64,000 bases of DNA from JAHFUA01 sp963808725 (GCA_963808725.1 CAWEGO010000002.1:2410952-2474951), one strand, 5' to 3'; counted from the stretch's first letter, positions 1 through 8,972 are shown. A program made the numbers and translations. Notes: a model not told the origin generated them from the sequence alone.

Positions 1-988
1 TGAAGTGATCTACACCATGGGATGGCCGCTGACCTCGCGCGAGTACGGCGGAGCATGGATCTACGGCGGGAAGGAGAATGTCATCTCGCTCGGCTTTGTC
101 ACCGGGCTGGATTACTCCGACCCACGTCTTGATCCGCAGCGCGTCTTGCAGGAGTTCAAGCTGCATCCCTTGGTGCGGGCGCTGCTTGAGGGCGGAAAGA
201 TGATTCGCTATGGCGCCAAGTCGCTGCCCTATGGCGGCTGGTGGGCGGTCCCGCCGGTGGCGGGTGATGGATGGATGATTCTGGGCGACTCGGCCGGATT
301 CCTCAACTCGCAACGCCTCAAAGGCATCCATCTGGCCATCAAGAGCGGCATGCTGGCGGCGGAGACCGCCTTCGAAGCTCTATCGCAAAACGATTTTTCC
401 GCTGCGCGCCTGGCCGGATACCAGCGGCGGGTCGAGAATAGTTGGATCAAGCAGGAATTGTGGGCGGTGCGGAACTTCCACCAGGGGTTCGAGCACGGTT
501 TGTGGGCGGGGATGTTCCACGCCGCTTTGCAGCAACTCACCGGCGGACGCGGCCTGCACGCGCGCTACGCCGCCACCGCCGGGCATCGCCGGCTGAAGAT
601 GCTCGCCGAACTGCCCGCGGATGGCGGCGCCGAGGCGCATCTGATCAACGATTACAAGGGCGACGGCAAGCTGACCTTCGACAAGCTCACCGACCTTTAT
701 CACTCGGGCACCAAGCACGAAGAGGACCAGCCAGCGCACCTCGTCATTCACGACACCAACATCTGCAACACGCGCTGTGTCACGGAGTTCGGCAACCCCT
801 GCCAGCACTTCTGCCCCGCCAGCGTGTACGAGATGGTGGAAGCGTCAGACGTGCCCGGCGGGAAGCAGATCCACCTGAACCCGTCCAACTGCGTGCACTG
901 CAAGACGTGTGACATCATGGATCCGTACGAGATCATCACCTGGGTCCCGCCCGAGGGCGGCGGCGGCCCGAATTACGACGGCATGTGA
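1..988 (+). CDS. Electron transfer flavoprotein-ubiquinone oxidoreductase, 3' part
   Basis: Open at the left window edge: the frame runs upstream of base 1 with no start in view. The product would pass electrons from reduced electron transfer flavoprotein to the membrane quinone pool. The visible part (about 328 residues) holds the FAD-domain stretch around LKGIHLAIKSGMLAAE and the C-terminal 4Fe-4S region with CQHFCP followed by NCVHCKTCDIMDP, then the family's usual ending GGGGPNYDGM. The cluster cysteines are all present, so this end looks functional. Known family members are about 550 residues, so roughly the first 40 percent is missing. No ETF subunit genes lie within the window. It is followed by an inverted-repeat element rather than another gene. 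Confidence 0.93.
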   Translation, partial: EVIYTMGWPLTSREYGGAWIYGGKENVISLGFVTGLDYSDPRLDPQRVLQEFKLHPLVRALLEGGKMIRYGAKSLPYGGWWAVPPVAGDGWMILGDSAGFLNSQRLKGIHLAIKSGMLAAETAFEALSQNDFSAARLAGYQRRVENSWIKQELWAVRNFHQGFEHGLWAGMFHAALQQLTGGRGLHARYAATAGHRRLKMLAELPADGGAEAHLINDYKGDGKLTFDKLTDLYHSGTKHEEDQPAHLVIHDTNICNTRCVTEFGNPCQHFCPASVYEMVEASDVPGGKQIHLNPSNCVHCKTCDIMDPYEIITWVPPEGGGGPNYDGM

Positions 989-1013
989 TGGCGCGGCGGG
1001 GCGTGCTGTTCCA

Positions 1014-1144
1014 AATCATTGTCACCCCGACCGAGCGCTTCAGCGCGAGTGGAGGGACCTTGCATTCCAAGTGATAAGAGACGTGGCAGAACACAAGGTC
1101 CCTCCACTCGGGACTAACCGTCCCTCGGTCGGGATGACAATCTT
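1014..1144. repeat. Long imperfect inverted repeat (GTCATCCCGA family, copy 1)
   Basis: Outer arms read ATTGTCACCCCGACCGAG and CTCGGTCGGGATGACAAT, and inner arms GAGTGGAGGGACCTTG and CAAGGTCCCTCCACTC. The whole could fold into a long hairpin. Related elements lie at 27183-27308, 54214-54358 and 54998-55206, always between genes. Confidence 0.8.
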
Positions 1145-1201
1145 TAAGCGCACGCCGAAGTTGACGGGCCTTCCCCCTCCGCGAGATGATTCCAGCACAC
1201 T

Positions 1202-2095
1202 ATGCGATATGTAGCGTTGTTTTTTGTGATGTCGATCCTCTCTGCGTCGGCGGCCGCCCTCGATCGCGGCTGCGCCCAGGGGGTCGGCGAGTGGACCGAG
1301 AACCTGTGGGACGGATATAAGATCGAGATTGGGGCTGCGCCTGAGGGCGCGTCGGCCCAGTGCCGCGCGGTGCTGAAGTCCGCCGACGGCAAGGTCCTGT
1401 TCGAAGTCACGGGCGCGGAAGCGCTGGTGAACGCCATCAGCGGTAGCGACATCAACGGCGACGGCAAGCCTGATGTGGTGATCGAGACCCACCGCACCGC
1501 CGGCCAGTGTTGTTTTACATACTCCATCCTTACTCCCGGCGAGAACCCGCTGCTGGTGCGGCAGATCACCACCACCCCACCGCTCGTCTTCGAGGACCGC
1601 GACAACAACGGCAAGGTTGAAATCACGACCCATGATTTCGCGTTCGTTGGCATCGAGGGCTTGGACGAGTCCGATTCACCGCGGCCGCTGGTGGTGTTCC
1701 GCCTGCGCGGCAACACTCTCTACAACGTGAGCTCCGCCTACTGGCCCGAATACCAGCGCGAAATCGAAGCCGCCAAGAACGGTCTTTCCCACAGCGCGGA
1801 GGATTTGCTCATTGGCCGCAATAATACGAGCGGCACGGCCTTGGGCGGCGGCAAGGCCAAGGAACTGAGTCCCGCCGAGGAGAAGGAGTTACTCGACGCC
1901 AAGGGCGCGGTTCTGACCATGGTGGTGAATTATCTGTATGGCGGCCGCGGCGAAGAGGGGTGGAAGACCATCCGCGAGCTGTGGACCGACCGCGACAAGG
2001 ACCGCATCCGCCAGGCCATTCTGGCCAGCCGTTCCCGCGGAGTGCTGGGCGAAGTCAACCGCACGGCGGCTGCAGCAAAGAACACAAGTCAGTAG
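1202..2095 (+). CDS. Secreted hypothetical protein with a DxNxDGxxD calcium-type motif
   Basis: 297 residues with an N-terminal signal peptide (MRYVALFFVMSILSASAAA, cleavage likely near residue 19), so probably exported. Around residues 80-92 there is SDINGDGKPDVVIE, the DxNxDGxxD pattern found in FG-GAP/VCBS-type calcium-binding repeats, and a second similar stretch, DRDNNGKVEI, near residue 140. A paired cysteine (QCCF) lies between them. The rest has no motif I can name. It stands alone between two long intergenic regions. Function unknown; a surface or periplasmic calcium-stabilised protein is the most the sequence supports. Confidence 0.7.
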   Translation: MRYVALFFVMSILSASAAALDRGCAQGVGEWTENLWDGYKIEIGAAPEGASAQCRAVLKSADGKVLFEVTGAEALVNAISGSDINGDGKPDVVIETHRTAGQCCFTYSILTPGENPLLVRQITTTPPLVFEDRDNNGKVEITTHDFAFVGIEGLDESDSPRPLVVFRLRGNTLYNVSSAYWPEYQREIEAAKNGLSHSAEDLLIGRNNTSGTALGGGKAKELSPAEEKELLDAKGAVLTMVVNYLYGGRGEEGWKTIRELWTDRDKDRIRQAILASRSRGVLGEVNRTAAAAKNTSQ

Positions 2096-2145
2096 GCGCG
2101 AAAGCTCCTGCGTCCTGCTGCCTGCCCCCTTGCCCTGGAAAAGCG

Positions 2146-2151
2146 TATAAT
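2146..2151 (+). promoter_or_regulatory. -10 box upstream of the Moco riboswitch and moaA
   Basis: A perfect TATAAT lies about 20 bases before the riboswitch begins. No good -35 box is seen at 17 bases upstream (TGCCCC), so the element may need help or be an extended -10 type. Confidence 0.55.
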
Positions 2152-2164
2152 TTCGTTATTGTTT

Positions 2165-2310
2165 CCGACCGCCGGGACCTGTCGGCATACCCATGGTCCC
2201 GGAGGCGGTGCTCCTCAGAGAAGCGAGGAGACGAGGGTAAGGGTGGAAACGCCTTTGCCTCCCGTGCTTGGAAAGGAAACGTCCTGCCTGCGGCGAGTCT
2301 TCGCCGGGTG
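2165..2310 (+). ncRNA. Molybdenum-cofactor (Moco) riboswitch
   Basis: The 260-base leader of moaA contains the conserved core of the Moco RNA motif as I recall it from E. coli moaA: a helix closing on GGAAAC, then GCCTCCCGTGCTTGGAAAGG (2252-2271 approximately), which matches the E. coli leader at nearly all positions. Supporting helices are visible: CCGGGACC (2172-2179) with GGTCCCGG (2195-2202), and CTCCTC (2211-2216) with GAGGAG (2225-2230). A further hairpin, GGCGAGTCTTCGCC, lies at 2292-2305 and could be the expression platform; moaA starts at 2359. Known members of this class sense Moco (or a related cofactor) and control its biosynthesis or use. Confidence 0.85.
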
Positions 2311-2358
2311 TAGCTTTCTCTTTCCCACCGCTCGGAAACATAGCCGGTTTCTCGCGCT

Positions 2359-3351
2359 ATGGAACGCCTGACCGATAAATTCGGCCGCCCCATTACCGAC
2401 CTGCGGATCGCGATCACCGACCGCTGCAACTACAAGTGCGTGTACTGCCGGACAGGCAACGAGGGCGCGCAGTACGCCGAGCTGCCGTTCGCCGACTACG
2501 CGCGCATGGCGCGGGTGTTTGCTGGCCTGGGGATCGAGAAGATACGCATCACTGGCGGCGAGCCGCTGCTGCGCCGGGGCGTGGTGGGATTCATCGAGGA
2601 GTTGGCGGGATTGCGCACGCTCGACGGTCGTCCGCTGGATCTGGCCATCACGACTAACGGTCACTTGCTGGCGGAACTGGCGCAGCCGCTAAAGGACGCC
2701 GGCCTGCGGCGAGTCACGGTTTCCATGGATGCGGTCGAGCCCGAGCGCTTTGCCCGCATCACCCGTGTCTCCAACGGATTCCATCGGGTGCTCGCGGGCA
2801 TCCGCGCGGCGCAGAAAGCGGGCCTGGAACCGGTGAAGGTGAACTGCGTGCTGCTTCGCGGCTTCAACGACGATCAGATCGTCGAGTTCGGCAAGTTCGC
2901 CCGCGACGAGGGCGTAGTGGTGCGCTTCATCGAGTTCATGCCGCTGGAGGAAGACCGGGTGTGGTCGCCGGAGATCGTGGTTACGCTCGCGGAAGTGCTG
3001 GAGCGCATGCGCCCATTCCGTCCGCTGGTGGAAATCCCCCACACCCGCAGCGAGACGGCGCGGCGCTACACCTTCGAAGATGGCGTCGGCGAGATCGGAA
3101 TCATTGCGCCGGTGTCGCAACCGTTCTGCGGACATTGCAGCCGCGTCCGCGTGACCTCCGATGGCAAGATCCGCACCTGCCTGTTCTCGCTCTTCGATCA
3201 CGATCTGCACCAGGTGATGCGCCGTGGCGGATCCGACGAGGACATGGCCGGATATATCCGCCAGGTGATCGCGCAGAAGGAAGCGCGGCACCACATCGGC
3301 GAGCCGGGATTCGAGAAGCCCTCGCGCAGCATGGTGCACATCGGGGGGTAA
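2359..3351 (+). CDS. moaA: GTP 3',8-cyclase MoaA
   Basis: Radical-SAM enzyme that starts molybdenum cofactor synthesis by converting GTP to 3',8-cyclo-GTP, cytoplasmic. 330 residues, the usual family length. The radical-SAM cluster motif CNYKCVYC is near residue 27, the SAM-site GGEP follows near residue 70, and the second C-terminal cluster motif PFCGHCSRVR with a further Cys in IRTCLFS is near residues 257-275. The C-terminus ends in Gly-Gly (HIGG), which MoaA needs for catalysis. Start ATG at 2359 comes directly after the Moco riboswitch. No other moa or moe gene is adjacent, so the pathway genes must be elsewhere. Confidence 0.97.
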   Translation: MERLTDKFGRPITDLRIAITDRCNYKCVYCRTGNEGAQYAELPFADYARMARVFAGLGIEKIRITGGEPLLRRGVVGFIEELAGLRTLDGRPLDLAITTNGHLLAELAQPLKDAGLRRVTVSMDAVEPERFARITRVSNGFHRVLAGIRAAQKAGLEPVKVNCVLLRGFNDDQIVEFGKFARDEGVVVRFIEFMPLEEDRVWSPEIVVTLAEVLERMRPFRPLVEIPHTRSETARRYTFEDGVGEIGIIAPVSQPFCGHCSRVRVTSDGKIRTCLFSLFDHDLHQVMRRGGSDEDMAGYIRQVIAQKEARHHIGEPGFEKPSRSMVHIGG

Positions 3352-3766
3352 AACTTCATTCGCCGCGGATCTGCGCGGATGATCCCTCGCTCGCGCTCAG
3401 TCGCATCCGCTCCCTCGCGCTCGCATGAAATTCGAAATGCAGCGTACCCAGGACTGAAAGTCCTGGGCTAAGTTCGGTCGTCGCTACGCGACTCCGCGGG
3501 CGAGGGCTGCACTGAGCGAAGTCGAGCGGGCCCTCGCGCCATGCGAACCGAGCTTGCTTTGGACGCAGCCGCAATGCGACAATGAAGCGATGGCAACAGG
3601 CGGCGGGGTCGAATCTGGGCCCTGCCGGCCGAACCAGACTGTGGCTTCAACAACCCCGTAGGTCGGGCCGTCCATAACGGCAGTGGATCTACTGGAGCCG
3701 CAGGAATGCTTTCAACATCCCCGTTCCGGGCGCGCGAGCGTGCCGGGACTGAAGGCGGTAAAAGAA
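3352..3766. other. Gene-free spacer between moaA and nadA
   Basis: About 415 bases without a convincing gene. It carries a GC-rich stretch with stuttering CTCGCGCTC units (3380-3425) and a double-hairpin repeat at 3447-3496 (listed separately). The reading frame of nadA extends back to a GTG at 3683 but lacks a ribosome site there. Confidence 0.6.
3447..3496. repeat. Double-hairpin repeat, copy 1
   Basis: A palindrome CCCAGGAC-TGAAA-GTCCTGGG is followed by CTAAGTTCG and then GTCGTCGCTACGCGAC, itself self-complementary at its ends. The same layout with a different first palindrome occurs at 48537-48585, so this is a dispersed element. Confidence 0.7.
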
Positions 3767-4870
3767 ATGTCACTGGCAACAGCCTGCCGATTGGACAATT
3801 ATCTCGTCCTGCCCGACGTGTCGATGGACGATCGCATCACCGCCGCCAAGCAGGCGCTGGGGCGGGAGTGCGTCATCCTCGGGCATCACTATCAGCGCGA
3901 TGAGGTCATCAGGTTCGCCGACTTCCGCGGCGATTCCTACAAGCTTTCGCAACAGGCGGCGCAGGCCGCGGGGCGCTACATCGTCTTCTGCGGCGTGCAC
4001 TTTATGGCGGAGAGCGCCGACATCCTGGGGCGCGCCTCGCAGCAAGTGGTCTTGCCCGACCTGAACGCCGGCTGCTCCATGGCCGACATGGCGGAGATCG
4101 GCCAGGTGGAAGACTGCTGGGAGCAACTGGTTGCGCTGGGCCTGACGTCGGATTCCGGCGACCAGATCACGCCTATCACCTACATCAATTCGACGGCGGC
4201 GATCAAAGCCTTCTGCGGCGAGCGCGGCGGGGTAGTTTGCACGTCGTCGAACGCCGCGGGCGCCCTCGGTTGGGCGTTCGCAAAGACGCCCAAAGCGTTC
4301 TTCCTGCCCGACCAGCACCTGGGGCGCAACACCGGTTACGCGATGGGCATTCCGCTCGATGACATGGTCACCTGGGACCCATACCTGCCGATGGGCGGCC
4401 TCACGCCCGAGCGGCTGCGCAACGCGCGCGTGATCCTGTGGAAAGGACACTGCTCGGTCCACCAGCGCTTCCTGCCGGAACATGTGGACAACGTGCGTGC
4501 GCGCTATCCGGGCATCCACGTGATCGTGCACCCGGAGTGCCGCTGGGAAGTGTGCCAGAAAGCAGATGCGCTGGGCTCGACCGAGAAACTCATCAAGCTG
4601 GTGGCCGAAGCGCCCGCGGGAACGAAGTTCGCCATCGGCACGGAAATCCACCTGGTCAACCGCCTGGCCAAGGGAAACCCCGATAAATTGGTGATCACGC
4701 TGGACGATTCGGGATGCCTGTGCACCACCATGTTCCGCATCTCGCCCCAGCATCTATGCTGGGCGCTGGAGAATCTGGTGGAAGGCAACGTGGTAAACCG
4801 CATCGTAGTGAGAGAAGAAGTAAAATGCTGGGCGAGGGTAGCGCTGGATCGGATGCTGGAGATCCAGTGA
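3767..4870 (+). CDS. nadA: Quinolinate synthase NadA
   Basis: 4Fe-4S enzyme that condenses iminoaspartate with dihydroxyacetone phosphate to quinolinate in NAD synthesis. I chose ATG 3767 (MSLATACRLDNYL, 367 residues): a purine-rich GAAGG lies upstream, and the alternative GTG at 3683 would add a low-complexity 28-residue tail. Recognisable stretches are ILGHHYQRDEV near residue 37, FCGVHFMAESADIL, GVVCTSSNA and, near the C-terminus, DDSGCLCTTMFRIS. The three cluster cysteines expected for the family are in the last three of these. nadB and nadC are not in the window. A DUF2203 gene follows in the same direction after 43 bases. Confidence 0.95.
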   Translation: MSLATACRLDNYLVLPDVSMDDRITAAKQALGRECVILGHHYQRDEVIRFADFRGDSYKLSQQAAQAAGRYIVFCGVHFMAESADILGRASQQVVLPDLNAGCSMADMAEIGQVEDCWEQLVALGLTSDSGDQITPITYINSTAAIKAFCGERGGVVCTSSNAAGALGWAFAKTPKAFFLPDQHLGRNTGYAMGIPLDDMVTWDPYLPMGGLTPERLRNARVILWKGHCSVHQRFLPEHVDNVRARYPGIHVIVHPECRWEVCQKADALGSTEKLIKLVAEAPAGTKFAIGTEIHLVNRLAKGNPDKLVITLDDSGCLCTTMFRISPQHLCWALENLVEGNVVNRIVVREEVKCWARVALDRMLEIQ

Positions 4871-4902
4871 GCCATCGGTCGTCGGTCTTCGGTCGTCGGC
4901 CA
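4871..4902. repeat. Short stuttering repeat (TCGGTCG type)
   Basis: Repeats of CGGTCGTCGG/TCTTCGGTCG fill the short gap between nadA and the DUF2203 gene. It is one of a set of gap-specific low-complexity repeats in this window. Confidence 0.6.
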
Positions 4903-4913
4903 GAAACGATTCC

Positions 4914-5357
4914 ATGGCGGAACGCACGTTCACATTAGACGAAGCACAGGCGCTGGTGCCGGTGCTGGGATCGCTGCTGAAGACGGCGATCGACGGCAAA
5001 CAGGCCGCCGAGCGCATCGAGCAGGAGTTCAAGGCGGTCTCCAGCCGTGTGTTTCTTAACGGCGGCACGCTGCTCGATGTGGCCCAGTTGGCCGCGCGCA
5101 AGCGCGAGAGAGAGCGCCTGGTACAGAAGATCAAAGACGCGCTGGCGGAGATCGAGGCCACCGGGGTCTTGGTGAAAGACCTGGAGATGGGCCTGCTCGA
5201 TTTTCCCTGCGAGGTCGAGCACCGCACCATCTTGCTGTGCTGGAAGCTGGGCGAAACGACCATCGCCCACTGGCATGGCACCGACGAAGGCTACCGCTAT
5301 CGCAAACCCATCGACGAAAAGATCGCCAACGCCGGCAAGAAGCCAGGGAGGGAGTAG
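4914..5357 (+). CDS. DUF2203 family protein
   Basis: 147-residue cytoplasmic protein matching the DUF2203 pattern as I know it: an N-terminal FTLDEAQALVPVL helix, a long central coiled-coil-like segment rich in Arg/Glu/Lys (about residues 30-85), and a C-terminal core with GLLDFPCEVEHRTILLC and W-H in IAHWHGTDEGY. No signal peptide or membrane segment. It follows nadA with a short gap and could be co-transcribed. The function of this family is not established. Confidence 0.85.
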   Translation: MAERTFTLDEAQALVPVLGSLLKTAIDGKQAAERIEQEFKAVSSRVFLNGGTLLDVAQLAARKRERERLVQKIKDALAEIEATGVLVKDLEMGLLDFPCEVEHRTILLCWKLGETTIAHWHGTDEGYRYRKPIDEKIANAGKKPGRE

Positions 5358-5469
5358 GAGCAGGAGGATCGGCTCATCGGGTGATCGGGTCATCGGGTCA
5401 TAGTTTTCCGATTTCCCGATGACCCGATCTCCCGATCTGCTTGCAGTTCCCTACTCCCTACTCCCTGGT
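5342..5469. repeat. Nested inverted repeat between convergent genes
   Basis: Inner arms are stutters of ATCGGGTCATCGGGTGATCGG (5368-5402) and their complement CCCGATGACCCGATCTCCCG (5414-5436). Outer arms are CCAGGGAGGGAGTAG and CTACTCCCTACTCCCTGG. The element lies between the converging DUF2203 and M28 genes and even supplies the last codons of the peptidase. It could act as a bidirectional terminator. Confidence 0.75.
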
Positions 5470-6893
5470 TTGTCCACCCAGTGCGGCGTGAAATCGGAAT
5501 TGGCCAGCCACTCGGCCGCGGGGATCATGGACTCGATGGCCTCGTCGAGATGGGGGAAATCGATGTGCGCGAGGGTATCGCCGGGCTGATGGTAGTCGCG
5601 ATGCAAGCCAAAACTTGAGATCGTGTGCGCCACCACGCCTTTGCGCGCCAGCGGGTAGTTGTCGGAGCGTTCGAAAAAGTGCTCCCCGGTGTGCGGGTCG
5701 GCGACTAGGGGCGCGTCGTGCGCCGCCAGCTCGCTGCCCAGATCGGAGCGCTCGTATCCGGAGAGCCAGAGCTTGTGCTTGGGGATGGCGTCGTCGGGGC
5801 GGCCGAGCATCTCGAACTCCAGCGCGGCCACGATGTGGGCGAGCGGCACCGGTGGGAACTCGCGGAAGTAGGTGGAACCAAGCCCGCCGCGCTCCTCGCT
5901 GCCGAAGAAGACGAACAGCACGCTGCGCCGCGGACGCGGCCCGGCGGCAATAGCGTGCGCCAGTTCCAGCACGGCCGACACGCCGGAAGCATCATCGTCG
6001 GCGCCGTGGTAGATCACTTTGCCGTGGCTGGTCACCTTCGTTCCCAGATGATCAATGTGGGCGGAGAAGAGCACCGCCTGGTCGCGCAGGCTGGGATCGC
6101 TGCCGGCAATCGTGCCCACCGTGTTCCAGGTTTCGCCGGGCTGCACCGGGTTGAGCTTGGCTTCCAGGCGGATCGTCGTGCCGTCGGCAAGCTTGGAGAG
6201 CGTCTTGAAAGCGGTGGCGCGGACGACCACCATGCTCATCTCCTGGATGCCGGCTTCCTTCGGCAACGCCTTGATGCGCGGGGGAAGGTTGGGCAGGCGG
6301 CGTCGGGCATCCGACCAGGCGCTGGCCAGCGACGGGCTCTCGGGAGTCAGGACTAGCGCGGCGCCGCGCTGCGAAATCTCATAGGCCTGCTGAAAAGCAG
6401 TGGCGTCATCCGTCGCCATGAGCAGGACGACCGTCCCCGCTTTCACGTGCGCCTTTGGGTCGGCGGTCCCGAGCTTCTGGAGCGGGCCGGAGATGGAGGC
6501 GTCGCCCAGCCAGCGGACGGCGATCTCGTTGCCGCTGGTCCAGCGTACGGTCTGGCCACCGGAGTCGAAGCTGAGCACGGGAGGCGCGGCCAGCGAGCGG
6601 TACTCGAGCGCGACATGCTGCAGGTATCCACCATTCTCCCCGGCGGGGGCTACGCCATAGCGGCGCAGTTCGCCGGCGACGTATTCGGCGGCCATGTGTT
6701 CCTGCGGAGTGCCGCTGCCACGGCCGGCAAGGGCGTCGCCGGCGAGATAATCCATGTGCGCCCGGATCGAGGCCGCGACATCTGGAGGCGGCGCGTGCGC
6801 GCTCTGGGGAAGCGCCGGCAGGGCCAGAACCAGCGCCAGGACTGGCCAGACGGCGAAAGCAACTCTTAGGCGTGACGTGGGTTTCATGCTCAA
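5451..6893 (-). CDS. Secreted M28-family zinc aminopeptidase/peptidase
   Basis: 480 residues with a signal peptide (about residues 1-30, ending near LPQSAHA), so probably periplasmic or secreted. Middle region resembles a PA (protease-associated) insert. The M28 zinc-site motifs occur in order: SAHIDHLG, GADDDASGV, GSEERGG and FEMLGR, followed by a late His in DYHQPGD. Two zinc ions would be bound by these His, Asp and Glu residues. It is predicted to remove N-terminal residues from peptides, but substrate is unknown. The last six codons lie inside the inverted repeat shared with the neighbouring gene. No partner gene is adjacent; it converges on the DUF2203 gene. Confidence 0.9.
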   Translation of the reverse strand: MSMKPTSRLRVAFAVWPVLALVLALPALPQSAHAPPPDVAASIRAHMDYLAGDALAGRGSGTPQEHMAAEYVAGELRRYGVAPAGENGGYLQHVALEYRSLAAPPVLSFDSGGQTVRWTSGNEIAVRWLGDASISGPLQKLGTADPKAHVKAGTVVLLMATDDATAFQQAYEISQRGAALVLTPESPSLASAWSDARRRLPNLPPRIKALPKEAGIQEMSMVVVRATAFKTLSKLADGTTIRLEAKLNPVQPGETWNTVGTIAGSDPSLRDQAVLFSAHIDHLGTKVTSHGKVIYHGADDDASGVSAVLELAHAIAAGPRPRRSVLFVFFGSEERGGLGSTYFREFPPVPLAHIVAALEFEMLGRPDDAIPKHKLWLSGYERSDLGSELAAHDAPLVADPHTGEHFFERSDNYPLARKGVVAHTISSFGLHRDYHQPGDTLAHIDFPHLDEAIESMIPAAEWLANSDFTPHWVDKPGSRE

Positions 6894-7005
6894 GGAATAC
6901 GCGGACGGCCAGCGCGCGGGGTGCCCCTGGAGCAGTATACTTGCACTCTAAGTTCCTTCATGTTGGACGCAGGTTTGGTAGGATTCTCTGCTGGAGGTTG
7001 TCTGG

Positions 7006-7677
7006 ATGGCGAATCATGGGCGGGCGGGTCTGGTGTGGTTTGCTTTAGCCACGGTTGTGTTCCTGCTGGTGGCAGGCTGCAATGGATTTTTTGTCAATCC
7101 TACATTGACGACTCTCACGGTAACCCCGCTGACGCCCACGATTACGGCGGAAACCGGGACCCCACCCACGTGTCCCTCAGGTTCTGTGTGCACCGTGCAG
7201 ATGGTGGCCAATGGCACCTTTAGCGATGGCAGCACTTCAACAGTTGCGGCGAGTTGGTCGTTGACGTCAGTTACTCCGGACGGCGCGCTCACCATCATGC
7301 CCAGTGGCCTGGTTACCGCATTAATGCCGGGGAGCGGAACCGTCCAGGCTGCCTCCGCCACAGTTACCGGTTCTACAACAGTGACCGCGATAGTCGCCAA
7401 TCTTGCCTCGATCCAGGTCACGCCCACGAGCCCGTCAATAGATGAGGGCTCGCAGCAGCAGTTTGTGGCTACGGGGACGCTCTCGGGCGGAGGCACGGTC
7501 GTCATTACCGATTCCGTTACCTGGGCGTCATCGAACCCGTGCGTGACGATCACCAATGGCGCGAGCGGGGGTCTTGCCACGGCCCAAAGCTGCACAGCCA
7601 GCACAACGTCAGACATAACGGCGACTTCAGGGTCGATTGTTAGTCCGGCGGTGGTATTGAACGTGACGGTTCCCTAA
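7006..7677 (+). CDS. Lipoprotein with bacterial Ig-like (Big_2) domains
   Basis: 223 residues. The N-terminus is a lipoprotein signal with lipobox LVAGC at about residues 20-24, so the protein should be anchored in the outer membrane or exported. After it come two Ig-like repeats: each starts with a phrase such as TLTVTPLTPTI or SIQVTPTSPSID and contains W(A/S)SS/TSV and G-LVTAL-type turns, typical of Big_2 domains. Thr and Ser are very abundant. A GGAGG ribosome site lies 9 bases before ATG 7006. Such proteins are common in Acidobacteria cell surfaces; no specific ligand can be proposed. Confidence 0.8.
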   Translation: MANHGRAGLVWFALATVVFLLVAGCNGFFVNPTLTTLTVTPLTPTITAETGTPPTCPSGSVCTVQMVANGTFSDGSTSTVAASWSLTSVTPDGALTIMPSGLVTALMPGSGTVQAASATVTGSTTVTAIVANLASIQVTPTSPSIDEGSQQQFVATGTLSGGGTVVITDSVTWASSNPCVTITNGASGGLATAQSCTASTTSDITATSGSIVSPAVVLNVTVP

Positions 7678-7842
7678 TCATACGGACGGCACGGGATTTC
7701 GATCTTGGCGGGATTCCCTCCGGAGGGCGGCGCTTCGACCAAATCGGGAAACCTAGCCCTCTGCGTCTGCGAATCCTTGCTTCCTTTCATGCTTCATTTA
7801 TTTTCCCACTGCTAGAATCGATTTTTCCCGCGAGGAGTGCGC

Positions 7843-8932
7843 ATGAGCGAAGTACGCACCATTGGCATCTGCACCGGGGGCGGCGATTGTCCCGGGCTAA
7901 ACGCGGTGATTCGGGCGGCGGTAAAGTGCGCGGTGCAGAAGTACGGCTGGCAGGTGATCGGCATCCGCGACGGCTTTGACGGTCTGATCTGGCCGGAGAA
8001 GTCGGTGCGGCTCGACCTGCAAAGCGTCAGCGGCCTGCTGCCGCGCGGCGGGACCATCCTGGGCACCACCAACCGTGGCAATCCTTTCAAGTACAAGCTG
8101 GTGGAGGAGGGCAGGGAAGTGGTGCGCGACCTTTCGCAGCGTGCGCTGGACAACGCGCGTGCGCTTGGCCTGGATGCCCTGATCGTGGTGGGCGGCGACG
8201 GCACGCAGAAGATCGGCCTGGAGCTGTGCCGCCCGCGGCCTGCCGGTGGTGGGTGTGCCCAAGACTATCGACAACGATCTGTGTGCGACCGAAATAACTT
8301 TCGGTTTCGACACCGCCCTGCACACCGCCACCGAGGCCATCGACAAGATCCATACCACGGCGGAATCGCATCATCGCATCATGCTGGTGGAAGTGATGGG
8401 GCGCGACGTGGGATGGATCGCGCTGGAAAGCGCTCTGGCCGGCGGCGCGCACGTGGTGCTGATCCCCGAGATCCCATTCACCATCGACCGCATCTGCGAA
8501 TTCGTCCGCCGGCGCGAGCAGCAGGGCAAGCGCTTCACCATCATCGTGGTGGCGGAAGGGGTGAAGCTGCCGCCGGAACTGGCGGAGAAGCGTGAGCAGG
8601 AGCGGCGCCTCTCGCCGCGCGTGCACTCGGTGACGGGCGTGATTGCCGATGCCATCGGGTCCTCCGCGAAGCGCGAGACCCGGGTCACCGTACTGGGACA
8701 CATCCAGCGTGGCGGTTCGCCTTCGCCCTTCGACCGCATTCTCAGCACCCGCTTCGGGGTGGCCGCGGTGGACCTCATTGCGCAGGGCGGCTTCGGCCGC
8801 ATGGTGTGCCTGCGCGGCGGGCGGGTGGAGACGGTGGACATTGCGGAGGCGGTGGGCGCGATGAAATGCGTGGATCCCCATGGCGAGCTGGTGCGCACCG
8901 CACGCGCCATGGGGATGTGCTTCGGAGATTAG
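7843..8932 (+). CDS. 6-phosphofructokinase, broken by one frameshift
   Basis: Phosphofructokinase of the mixed ATP/PPi clade, catalysing fructose-6-phosphate phosphorylation in glycolysis. Start ATG 7843 has GAGGAG six bases upstream. The N-terminal part (to about 8230) has ICTGGGDCPGLNAVIR and VVGGDGTQKIG; the rest, in the next frame, has VPKTIDNDLCATEITFGFD, MGRDVGWIALES and GHIQRGGSPSPFDR. Removing one C at 8229-8230 restores ELCARGLPVVGVPK, so a single-base insertion is the only defect. GGDGT (not GGDDT) favours ATP as phosphate donor, while PKTIDND is shared with PPi enzymes. The perfect conservation on both sides suggests sequence error rather than decay. Confidence 0.9.
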
Positions 8933-8945
8933 CGAAAACAAAAAA

Positions 8946-8972
8946 GAGAGACGTAGCCGGGCTACGTCTCTC
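8946..8972. terminator. Palindromic terminator-like repeat (GAGAGACGTAGC family)
   Basis: GAGAGACGTAGC, four-base loop CCGG included in the stem, GCTACGTCTCTC: an almost perfect 27-base palindrome between the converging pfkA and DUF1111 genes. Related palindromes occur at 16587-16614 and 60402-60430, so it belongs to a repeat family that here may serve both genes as terminator. Confidence 0.7.

Noticed and set aside
3683..3766. Upstream GTG start for nadA
   Set aside because: The added 28 residues are unlike NadA N-termini and there is no ribosome site; ATG 3767 fits better.
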